From the NCBI GenBank assembly GCA_046153945.1, contig JBJXFF010000039.1, positions 11,678 through 75,677 of the forward strand: DNA of 64,000 bases, written 5' to 3'. Source of the DNA: SXOA01 sp046153945. Lineage in GTDB: Bacteria > Planctomycetota > Planctomycetia > Pirellulales > Pirellulaceae. The position numbers and the translations under genes were made by a program. This document shows positions 1-6,756 of this stretch, in pieces. The notes under the pieces were generated by a model. The model saw nothing but the letters and a program-made list of their open reading frames with translations. It was not told the origin of the DNA and did no database searches. Every line of letters starts with the position of its first letter. Position 1 is the first letter of the stretch.

Positions 1-80
1 CGGCAAATCATAGCGCGCGGCGTTACTATCGTCAAGCCTTTCGGGTTAGCTCCTCGCAATCGCCGATCCTTCGACTTCCG

Positions 81-115
81 CCATCTGACCTCGTCCACAA
101 ATGCTAAGATAAACC
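81..115 (+). promoter_or_regulatory. Possible promoter shared with the downstream kinase gene
   Basis: This stretch ends in GCTAAGATAAACC. The kinase gene has a similar stretch ending in TATGATAAACC at 830-858. Both begin CCAT(C/T)T and contain ACC(T) and ACA. TAAGAT and TATGAT resemble a -10 hexamer, but no good -35 lies at 17 bp, so the promoter reading is tentative. Confidence 0.3.
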
Positions 116-157
116 CGTCCAATCTTGAACGTCCAGCGCCGAACCATAGGCCGCGGC

Positions 158-739
158 ATGTCCACTTCCCTCAGCCTCCTCGAGCGTCTCCGAGCCGATC
201 CCAAGGACACCGCTTGGCAGAATCTGGTGGAGATCTACACGCCGCTGATCCAAAACTGGCTCCGCCGACATCAGGTTCGCGATGCGGACAGCGACGACAT
301 TTCTCAGGAAGTGCTGGCGGTCGTCATTCGCCGGCTGCCCCAGTTTGAGCACAATCGGCGGGAAGGAGCATTTCGCAACTGGCTCCGGACGATCACCGTC
401 AATTGCCTGCGGGACTTCTGGCGGAGTCGCAAGCACCGCCCGACGGCTACTGGCGACAGCGATTTTCAGGAACTCCTGGCCCAGCTCGAAGATCCCGCCA
501 GCAGCCTGACGCAAATTTGGAACCAGGACCACGACCGGCACGTTACACGCAAGCTTTTGGAGCTGCTCCGGCCGCAATTCGAGCCAGCAACCTGGCAGGC
601 CTTCCAGCGGTTCGCCCTCGACGGCCTTTCCGCCGCCGAAGTCGCCCGCGAGCTCAAAGTGACGACCAACGTCGTTTTCATCGCCAAATCCCGCGTCCTG
701 GCCCGCCTGCGGCAGGAAGCGGAAGGGCTGCTGGAATAG
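158..739 (+). CDS. ECF-type RNA polymerase sigma factor
   Basis: This 193-residue sigma-70-family factor would direct RNA polymerase to a small gene set. Region 2 is visible at about residues 20-90: SDDISQEVLAVVI followed by FRNWLRTITVNCLRDFW, the core-binding and -10-recognition helices. Region 4 ends the protein with a helix-turn-helix (LSAAEVARELKVTTNVVF) and a basic recognition helix. The protein is short, as ECF factors are, and lacks regions 1 and 3. I chose ATG 158 because it gives the usual MSTSLSLLERLR start of planctomycete members; the in-frame TTG at 125 only adds a poor extension. The next gene encodes a receptor kinase with an N-terminal zinc-binding motif. In planctomycetes such a pair normally forms one signalling unit, so the kinase may control this factor. 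The target promoters are unknown. Confidence 0.9.
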   Translation: MSTSLSLLERLRADPKDTAWQNLVEIYTPLIQNWLRRHQVRDADSDDISQEVLAVVIRRLPQFEHNRREGAFRNWLRTITVNCLRDFWRSRKHRPTATGDSDFQELLAQLEDPASSLTQIWNQDHDRHVTRKLLELLRPQFEPATWQAFQRFALDGLSAAEVARELKVTTNVVFIAKSRVLARLRQEAEGLLE

Positions 740-806
740 CTTAGCCTCCGCGCCCACGCGGGGAGTGCCCGTGGCCACGGACAAAGCGACGGATTAGGGA
801 AAAATG

Positions 807-840
807 CTGAAAGGTCCGCCACGCAGGCACCATTTACCTT
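807..840 (+). promoter_or_regulatory. Leader element CTGAAAGGT...CGCAG...CCATTT, copy 1
   Basis: This 34-base stretch upstream of the kinase gene matches 2976-3009, upstream of the next gene, at 23 of 34 positions without gaps. The shared blocks are CTGAAAGGT, then CGCAG seven bases later, then CCATTT. Two consecutive genes with the same leader beside an ECF sigma gene suggest a sigma-specific promoter or operator. That role is inferred. Confidence 0.4.
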
Positions 841-858
841 GGGACATTATGATAAACC
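830..858 (+). promoter_or_regulatory. Possible promoter of the kinase gene (TATGATAAACC)
   Basis: TATGAT at 848-853 is one base from the TATAAT consensus. The surrounding stretch resembles the one upstream of the sigma gene (81-115), so both genes may share a promoter type. No clear -35 box is seen at standard spacing. Confidence 0.3.
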
Positions 859-886
859 GAGGTAATTTCGAGAGAGGACTTCTCCC

Positions 887-2971
887 ATGCCAGCCGAACT
901 CAAAGCTCACCCCTCTTCCGCCGAGCTCCATTCCTTCGCCCACGGCCGGCTGCCGGTGAAGGAGATGGAGGTGGTGGAGCGGCATATCGCCCATTGCGAT
1001 TCCTGCTGCAAGGTGTTGGAAAACGTCCCCGAAGACACGCTGGTGCAGATGGCCCGGGAGGCGGCTACCGAGGCCTTCCGCGCTGGAGCAGCGGTGACGT
1101 CGCCGGGAGCTAGCCCAAATCAGACTATTCCCCCGGAACTCACCGAACATCAGCGCTACAAAATCCTGGGGCTCGTCGGCCTTGGCGGCATGGGGGCCGT
1201 CTACAAGGCTGAGCATCGCATGATGGAGCGGCTGGTCGCCCTCAAAGTCATCAGCCGTTCGTTCACGGCGAATCCCCAGGCGGTGGAGCGGTTCCGGCGC
1301 GAGGTCAAAGCGGCGGCAAAACTGTCACATGCCAACATCGTCACCGCGCACGACGCGGAGCAGGCGGGCGAGCTCCATTTTCTGGTCATGGAGTTCGTCG
1401 ACGGCGTCGGCCTGGACCGCCTGATTGCCAAACAGGGAACGCCGACGATTCCCCAGGCTTGCGGGCTGATCCGCCAGGCGGCGCTCGGCCTCCAACATGC
1501 CCACGAAAAGGGAATGGTGCACCGGGACATCAAGCCCGCCAACCTGATGGTGACTCGCAAGGGGCAAGTCAAGATTCTCGATTTCGGCCTGGCCCGGCTG
1601 GCGCGGGAAATGGTCGCGACCGAAACGCAGGCCATGCATCCCGGCCACGACGCCCCTGCGGATGCCACCACAGCCGGCATGATTCTGGGGACCCCCGATT
1701 ACATCGCCCCCGAACAAGCCACCGACTCTCGGAGCGCGGACATTCGGGCCGACATTTACAGCTTGGGCTGCACCTTCTACTTTCTGCTCACCGGTCAGCC
1801 CCCGTTTCCCAAGGGAACCGTGATGCAGAAGCTGGCCGCCCATCTGCACGAAGCGCCGGCTGCTCTCGCGCTCAAACGCTCGGATATCCCCGCCGAGGTT
1901 TCCAAAATCGTCCTTCGGATGATGGCCAAAAAGCCGGAGGAACGCTATCAAACGCCAGCCGACGTCGCCAAGGACCTCAAGGACTTCCTTGACGTGCAAA
2001 AGGGGGCCGGCACTTCGCAGCCCAAGCTGGAGGAGCTGAAGCCGGCTGACGACTTCTTTGCGGGAGTTGACCTGGCGGCGTTGCCGACTGGACCGGCTTT
2101 TTCGCCTGCGTCCGCTGCCGCGCCGTATTCGCCGTCGCGGGATTCTGCCGCTGGAGGAGACATCTCGGACTGGCTCGTCGAAAACAAGCGGCCAGCGGCC
2201 ATTGCCGGTGCCATCGCCGGCTGCCTGATCTTGGCGGCGCTTTGCGTTTGGGGAGCGGGGAAGTATTTTGGTGGGGACAAGCCGGCGAAGACAGTTCAGA
2301 CGGTTCAGAAAAATGATGCTGTGAAGTCAGCGCCGGTCGAGACACCAGTCGAACGACCGGTGGTTCCCACGAAATCACCAGCCATCTCGGCTTCCTTGCC
2401 GAGCCAGCCGCAATCTAATCAGCCACGCATTCTGTTCTGCGTCCCCCATACCGGTCTCTACGAACCGGACTTTTACAACGTGATGGCGACGCTGGAGGGG
2501 AAGGCCTCCGTCACTGTCGCTTCCACGGTACGTGGTCCGTGCAAAATTTGGGATGCGAGTAGACCCAATAGGGTTCCGCAGGAATTCTCCCAAGTAACCG
2601 CTCAAGTGGTGATCGACACGGACAATATTTCCGCCAAGAACTTCGACGCCATCATCTTCGCCGGTGCGAACACACAAGAATTTCACACCCCAGAGACTAG
2701 GCAACTGGTGAGCGAATTCAGGGCGGATAGCAAAAAGCTCATCACCGGGATTTGTTATGGCCAAGAAGTCTTGGCCCATTGCGGCCTGCTGGGGCCGGGC
2801 GTCAGTGTCGCCGACAGTTCCTATATGTCCCAGATCTATCCCAAAACGAAGTGCACGCCAGTGCCTACTGAGGCCATCCAACACGAGAATCTGATTACCG
2901 GGCGAGACGCGAATGCTGGGGATGAATTCGCCGCACTGCTCCTGTCTGCAATCCGGAAAAATAATCCCTAA
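887..2971 (+). CDS. Transmembrane Ser/Thr protein kinase with N-terminal zinc motif and C-terminal DJ-1/PfpI domain
   Basis: This 694-residue sensor kinase has three parts. H33-x3-C37-x2-C40 is the pattern of a small zinc-binding anti-sigma-type domain. The kinase domain (about 88-350) shows GLGGMGAVYKA, ATP-anchoring K120 in VALKVI, catalytic loop HRDIKPAN (H212, D214), DFGLARL and GTPDYIAPEQ, so it should be active. One membrane span lies at about 437-456 (IAGCLILAALCVWGAG). The C-terminal part (about 512-690) is a DJ-1/PfpI-like domain with the nucleophile elbow GICYGQE (C623). From topology it should face the periplasm-side compartment. The gene follows the sigma factor in the same direction. 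The next gene encodes a secreted protein with the same kind of PfpI domain, which is unusual and suggests a common ligand or reaction. The zinc motif may bind the sigma factor; that is inference. Confidence 0.92.
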   Translation: MPAELKAHPSSAELHSFAHGRLPVKEMEVVERHIAHCDSCCKVLENVPEDTLVQMAREAATEAFRAGAAVTSPGASPNQTIPPELTEHQRYKILGLVGLGGMGAVYKAEHRMMERLVALKVISRSFTANPQAVERFRREVKAAAKLSHANIVTAHDAEQAGELHFLVMEFVDGVGLDRLIAKQGTPTIPQACGLIRQAALGLQHAHEKGMVHRDIKPANLMVTRKGQVKILDFGLARLAREMVATETQAMHPGHDAPADATTAGMILGTPDYIAPEQATDSRSADIRADIYSLGCTFYFLLTGQPPFPKGTVMQKLAAHLHEAPAALALKRSDIPAEVSKIVLRMMAKKPEERYQTPADVAKDLKDFLDVQKGAGTSQPKLEELKPADDFFAGVDLAALPTGPAFSPASAAAPYSPSRDSAAGGDISDWLVENKRPAAIAGAIAGCLILAALCVWGAGKYFGGDKPAKTVQTVQKNDAVKSAPVETPVERPVVPTKSPAISASLPSQPQSNQPRILFCVPHTGLYEPDFYNVMATLEGKASVTVASTVRGPCKIWDASRPNRVPQEFSQVTAQVVIDTDNISAKNFDAIIFAGANTQEFHTPETRQLVSEFRADSKKLITGICYGQEVLAHCGLLGPGVSVADSSYMSQIYPKTKCTPVPTEAIQHENLITGRDANAGDEFAALLLSAIRKNNP

Positions 2972-2975
2972 ATCC

Positions 2976-3009
2976 CTGAAAGGTTTTCCCCGCAGCGCCC
3001 ATTTCTTCT
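2976..3009 (+). promoter_or_regulatory. Leader element CTGAAAGGT...CGCAG...CCATTT, copy 2
   Basis: This is the second copy of the element at 807-840. It starts just after the kinase stop codon, about 45 bases before the next start codon. The CTGAAAGGT block is identical. It could be a -35/-10 pair for the local ECF sigma factor. Confidence 0.4.
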
Positions 3010-3051
3010 CCAGGTCGGAACAATGTTTTCCATTCAACCAGGAGAAGAGTC

Positions 3052-4860
3052 ATGCGAAGGTTTCTTAGTCGTCTATTCGATCGAACCAATTCAACCATTC
3101 GCCGCAGCAAGCCCCGCCAGCTCGCCGGCCCGGAACGGCTGGAGTGCCGCGAAGTTTTCGCCCCGCTGCCGGTGCTGATGGTCATCGCCGACCAGCGGGA
3201 TTTCTACTACCAGGAATACAACGACACTCGCCTCAGCCTGGAAGCGGCCGGGCTGGAAGTGGACGTGGCGGCTACGACTACCAGGGCCAGCACTCCCCAC
3301 GCCAATTCCGGGCAGGGCTCCGGCAGCGGCGTCGTTACTCCCGAACTAAACCTTGCATCCGTCAGCGCGAGCGATTACTCCGCCATCGTCTTTGTCGGCG
3401 GCTGGGGTTCGTCGATGTATCAGTATGCGTACCCAGGCACTTATCAAAATTCGCTTTACAACGGCGACATGGCGACCAAGGAGGTCGTCAACAATCTGAT
3501 CGACGACTTCACCGATCAGGGGAAGCACGTTGCAGCCATCTGCCACGGCGTGACCGTGCTGGCTTGGGCCCGCGTCGATGGAGTCAGCCCCATCAGTGGT
3601 CATCAGGTCGCCGTCCCCTGGCTCGGCTCGCCAGCCGGCACCTACAACGGCCAGACTTACGCGGCGGGCCAACTCATGCAGAATGTGCAGGCGATTGCCA
3701 ATGGGGCCACGACCCCACCGCGCTCGGGCGCAATCGGCAACCCAGCCACTGTGGCCGACGATGTGATCGTAGACGGCCGGATCATCACTGCCGAAAACTA
3801 CGACAGCGCCGCCATGTTCGGCCGGGTCATCGCCCAAGAAGTGCTCGCCGCCATGCCCGACGAGAACACGGCTCCCGTCGTGACGGCAGCGACGTTCACC
3901 ATTGCCGAAAATTCTCCCATCGGCAGCGCCGTGGGATCCGTCATCGCCCAGGACAACGAAGAAGGTGCCGGTCAGCAGCTTTCTTACGCGATCACCGGGG
4001 GCAACATCGGCGGAGCTTTTGTCATCAATCCAGTCACGGGACAGATTTCGACGGCGGCCCTCGCCCCTCTCGACTTTGAAACGAACCCCGTCTTTCAACT
4101 AACGGTCACCGCCACCGACGACGGCACCCCCGCCCTCAGCGGTTCGGCAGTAATCACCGTGCGGCTTACGGACGTGGCGGAAGCTCTCCCGCCCGTGGCC
4201 ATCGTGAATGGCAACCTTATCATTCGCGGCACTCCGCAGCCGGACATGATTTTCGTGCTGCCGGCCAGCGGCGACGGCGACGTTGACGGCCGTGACTTTT
4301 TGGTCTGGCAGAGAGGGGGGAGCCCCGCGCCCTACTCGATTGCTCCCGGCGGCCATATCAAGGTCTTCAGCGGAGCTGGGAACGACACCGTCAGCATCGA
4401 CAGCCGCATCCGAGTCGCCACCGAGATTCACGGTGAAGGAGGAGACGACCTGCTGGTCGGCGGAAGTGGCCGCGATGTCCTCATCGGCGGCGAGGGGAAC
4501 GACCGCTTGGAAGGGAACAGCGGCGACGACCGGCTGGAGGGTGGAAACGGCAACGACTACCTCAAGGGCTGGGACGGAGATGACCGCATCTTCGGCGGCA
4601 GCGGCAACGACATCATCTGCGGCGGTAACGGCAACGACCTGGTCCTCGGCGAAGCCGGCAACGACTGGCTCTGGGGGGGTGACGGCCTCGACATCATCAT
4701 CGGCGGCACGGGATACGACACGCTGACCACCGACAACGACGACCTGGCCACCGAAGGAACCACCCGGGCCGACCAGAATGAAGCGGCCCTCGCGGCTATT
4801 CTGCAAGATTGGTCGACGACCCGCGCCAAGGATAAGTGGATCGACGTACTGTCGTACTAA
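3052..4860 (+). CDS. Secreted DJ-1/PfpI, cadherin-like, dockerin-like and RTX-repeat protein
   Basis: This 602-residue exported protein starts with a basic stretch and PERLECREVFA (about 28-38), a signature seen on planctomycete surface proteins. A DJ-1/PfpI domain follows (about 38-275) with the elbow AAICHGVTVLA (C164, H165). Next comes a cadherin-like domain (about 275-378: NTAPVVTAATFTIAENSPIG and ATDDGTPALSG). A calcium-loop segment DGDVDGRDFLVWQRG at about 407-421 looks like half a dockerin. Hemolysin-type nonapeptide repeats (GGSGRDVLIGGEGNDRLEG and similar) fill about 460-565. Calcium binding and surface location are likely; enzyme activity of the PfpI part is unknown. The ATG has AGGAGA six bases upstream. 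Its leader resembles that of the preceding kinase gene, whose sensor part carries the same domain type. Confidence 0.85.
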   Translation: MRRFLSRLFDRTNSTIRRSKPRQLAGPERLECREVFAPLPVLMVIADQRDFYYQEYNDTRLSLEAAGLEVDVAATTTRASTPHANSGQGSGSGVVTPELNLASVSASDYSAIVFVGGWGSSMYQYAYPGTYQNSLYNGDMATKEVVNNLIDDFTDQGKHVAAICHGVTVLAWARVDGVSPISGHQVAVPWLGSPAGTYNGQTYAAGQLMQNVQAIANGATTPPRSGAIGNPATVADDVIVDGRIITAENYDSAAMFGRVIAQEVLAAMPDENTAPVVTAATFTIAENSPIGSAVGSVIAQDNEEGAGQQLSYAITGGNIGGAFVINPVTGQISTAALAPLDFETNPVFQLTVTATDDGTPALSGSAVITVRLTDVAEALPPVAIVNGNLIIRGTPQPDMIFVLPASGDGDVDGRDFLVWQRGGSPAPYSIAPGGHIKVFSGAGNDTVSIDSRIRVATEIHGEGGDDLLVGGSGRDVLIGGEGNDRLEGNSGDDRLEGGNGNDYLKGWDGDDRIFGGSGNDIICGGNGNDLVLGEAGNDWLWGGDGLDIIIGGTGYDTLTTDNDDLATEGTTRADQNEAALAAILQDWSTTRAKDKWIDVLSY

Positions 4861-4896
4861 GCGTTGTGGAAGGAAGAAGTCACTTGTTCCCATCTT

Positions 4897-4925
4897 CGTA
4901 GGACGGAGCATTGCTCCGTCCTACG
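4897..4925. repeat. Dispersed palindrome CGTAGGACGGAGC / GCTCCGTCCTACG, copy 1
   Basis: A perfect 13-bp inverted repeat with a 3-base loop lies downstream of the PfpI/cadherin gene. The same arms with a 4-base loop occur at 40717-40746, so this is a REP-like dispersed unit. It may also act as a transcript-end hairpin, though no T-tract follows. Confidence 0.85.
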
Positions 4926-4945
4926 GCGTGGTCATAAAAGTAGGA

Positions 4946-5286
4946 AAATCTTTGTGCCCACCTCTTGAAAGTGCCATTCCAACAGTGTATACTTAAGTTC
5001 ACTTATGGGCGGGGCTGCGCGCGGAGGGAGGGATTGGCCAGGATGGGGATTTGAGACGGAGGAGGAAAAGCGGAGGTCGGAAGGCGGAGAAGTGTTTGAA
5101 AACAGGTTATCAAACTAGCGATGAGGAATACCCCGGAATGGTGATAAACTCCGGAATCAAGAAATGGGGTGATTCAGAGGGATGGGAGAGCGGTGAATCA
5201 GCGGAAGTGATGAGGGGGTAAGGAGATGGGGCGATGAGGTGAGGCCCCATGAATCAAGAAAAAGAGGGGTGAATCAGGTGAATCAC
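4946..5286 (+). repeat. Dispersed intergenic element of about 350 bp, copy A
   Basis: This segment reads the same way as the reverse complement of 28930-29288. The best-kept part starts with CACCTCTTGAAAGTGCCA, continues through TATACTTAAGTTCACTTAT and GGGCTGCGCGCGGAGGGAGG, then GATGGGGATTTGAGA. A weaker second half shares CCCCGGAA, GGTGATAAACTCCGGAATC and several GTGAATCA units. GANTC pentamers occur at 5154, 5171, 5195, 5251, 5271 and 5280. No reading frame is shared by both copies, so it is probably a non-coding or miniature mobile element. Confidence 0.8.
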
Positions 5287-5338
5287 GAGGAAAAGCGGAG
5301 GTCGGAAAGCAGAGGTCGAAAGGGGGACTTCAGCCCGG

Positions 5339-5361
5339 CCTTCGCCCCAAGGGAGCGAAGG
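5339..5361 (-). terminator. Terminator-like hairpin abutting the mqnD stop codon
   Basis: CCTTCGC and GCGAAGG form a 7-bp stem, with CCC/GG extending it inward. It touches the mqnD stop on the transcribed side. A pyrimidine-rich stretch follows but no clean T-run, so termination is only likely. Confidence 0.4.
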
Positions 5362-6243
5362 TCAAGAGACAAACTCAGGCACCACGAGGTTGGGGATAAT
5401 CCCCTCGGCGTGGCCGCGGCGGAGGAGCTCGGTGACGGCGGTGCGGCCGCGGGGGCCGAAGTCGAGGGTCCAGTCGTTGACGTACATCCCGACGAAGGTG
5501 TCGGCCTTGGAGCGGTCCAGACCGCGGCCGAAGCCGAGGGCGTATTCCAGGGCGGTGGCCCGATGGTCGAGGCCGTACTGGATGCTCTCCCTCAGCAGCC
5601 GATTGACTTCGCCAATCGCCTGCGGCCCGAGGTCGCGGCGAATGCCATTCGCCCCGAGCGGCAGCGGCAGGCCGCCGGTTTCCTGGAACCACCATTTGCC
5701 GAGATCGACGATGAGGTGGAGCCCCTGAGTCTGGTAAGTGAGCTGCCCCTCGTGAATGCAAAGGCCAGCGTCGATTTTTTGCCCTTTGTATTCGCCGGCT
5801 TCGGTGACGTCGAGGATTTCGTCGAACGGGACGACAACGTGCTGAAACTGTTTCTTCAGGCACATGCTGAGGGCGAGAAATGCCGTCGTGAGCGTTCCCG
5901 GGACGGCAATCGTCTTGCCGCGGAGGGAATCGAGCGTCACCCGCTGCTGGGCTATGACCATGGGGCCGTAGTTGTCCCCCATGCTGGCTCCGCAGGTGCA
6001 GAGGATGTACTTGTCCGCCAGGTAGGCATAGGCATGGAGGCTCAGCGCGGTCAGTTCCAACTCGGCCTGAAAAGCCCGGCGGTTGAGCGTTTCGATATCG
6101 ACCAGTTCATGGGTGAACTGGAAATTGCCGGTATCAATCGTGTCCTTCGCCAAGGCGTAGAACATGAAGGCATCGTCGGGGTCGGGACTGTGGCCAACGC
6201 GGATGAGAGTCTTGGTGGCGGACAAGGAAACCTCGGGATGCAA
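5362..6243 (-). CDS. mqnD: 1,4-dihydroxy-6-naphthoate synthase (futalosine menaquinone pathway)
   Basis: The 293-residue protein has the periplasmic-binding-protein fold of MqnD. The N-terminus VGHSPDPDDAFMFYALA is the typical loop, followed by VDIETLNRRAF, LTALSLHAYAYL and CGASMGDNYGPMVIAQ. The last is the family's glycine-rich substrate loop. MqnD converts cyclic dehypoxanthine futalosine to 1,4-dihydroxy-6-naphthoate in the cytoplasm, on the route to menaquinone. Length and motifs are normal. It is the last gene of the minus-strand block, about 100 bases after fliS. That placement beside flagellar genes looks incidental. No other mqn gene is in the window. A generic solute-binding protein is an alternative, but there is no signal peptide, which favours the cytosolic enzyme. 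Confidence 0.85.
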   Translation of the reverse strand: MHPEVSLSATKTLIRVGHSPDPDDAFMFYALAKDTIDTGNFQFTHELVDIETLNRRAFQAELELTALSLHAYAYLADKYILCTCGASMGDNYGPMVIAQQRVTLDSLRGKTIAVPGTLTTAFLALSMCLKKQFQHVVVPFDEILDVTEAGEYKGQKIDAGLCIHEGQLTYQTQGLHLIVDLGKWWFQETGGLPLPLGANGIRRDLGPQAIGEVNRLLRESIQYGLDHRATALEYALGFGRGLDRSKADTFVGMYVNDWTLDFGPRGRTAVTELLRRGHAEGIIPNLVVPEFVS

Positions 6244-6342
6244 AGGCGGAGAGTGGGACTGGTTGCTTCAATGATGGAGCAACACAGCCGTATCGACAAC
6301 CCGGTCTGGAATAGAAACCGCAAGAAATGCGGAGGGTTAACT

Positions 6343-6753
6343 CTACGCGTCCAGCGAGATCCGCTCAGCGGTGCTGGGAAGAGGGCTGGAGCCAGCAGCC
6401 GCACAAAGCTGCTGCCAGGTCGTCCGCTCTTCTTCCAACACCCGGATCACCCCCTCCAAGCGGCTGGCATCGCGGCGAAGCTGGGCCTGGGTCAGTTCCT
6501 GAAAGAGAAAGAGGTAAATGCCGACAACCTGGTCAGCGAGCCGCGAACTTCCGGCGCGAATTCCGGCTATCAGCTCCGTGATGATGGATCGGCAGCGGAT
6601 GAGGGTTTCCAGGGCCTCCTCCGGCCGATCCTCATGCCAAGCATTGGCCGTTTGCCGGGCCAGGCGCAAGGCTCCCTCAATCAGCATGAGCCGCAGTTGC
6701 TGCGGAGCAGCCGTGGCGATTTGCGTTTCGAGATAGGCCAAGCGAGCTTCCAT
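6343..6753 (-). CDS. fliS: Flagellin export chaperone FliS
   Basis: This 136-residue, all-helical protein matches FliS, the cytoplasmic chaperone that binds flagellin's C-terminal helix and keeps it unpolymerised before export. Visible features are the N-terminal YLETQIATAAPQQLRLMLIE, which corresponds to the family's Tyr-rich start followed by P-x-x-L-v-x-M-L-Y, and RCRSIITELIAGI in the next helix. Length is normal for FliS (120-140). It starts three bases after the fliD stop codon, the usual fliD-fliS order. The C-terminal tail after about residue 115 is less typical. Export through the flagellar type III apparatus, encoded elsewhere, is assumed. Confidence 0.85.
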   Translation of the reverse strand: MEARLAYLETQIATAAPQQLRLMLIEGALRLARQTANAWHEDRPEEALETLIRCRSIITELIAGIRAGSSRLADQVVGIYLFLFQELTQAQLRRDASRLEGVIRVLEEERTTWQQLCAAAGSSPLPSTAERISLDA

Positions 6754-6756
6754 GGG

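Larger units (their letters stand above)
4861..5361. other. Non-coding gap with hairpin, dispersed element and terminator-like stem
   Basis: No convincing gene was found here. The gap holds a 29-bp palindrome, copy A of a dispersed element of about 340 bp, and a hairpin touching the mqnD stop codon. Open frames crossing it are antisense shadows. Confidence 0.7.

Noticed and set aside
3346..4911. Minus-strand frames opposite the PfpI/cadherin gene
   Set aside because: They mirror the repeated Asp/Gly codons of the calcium repeats and carry no independent start signal.
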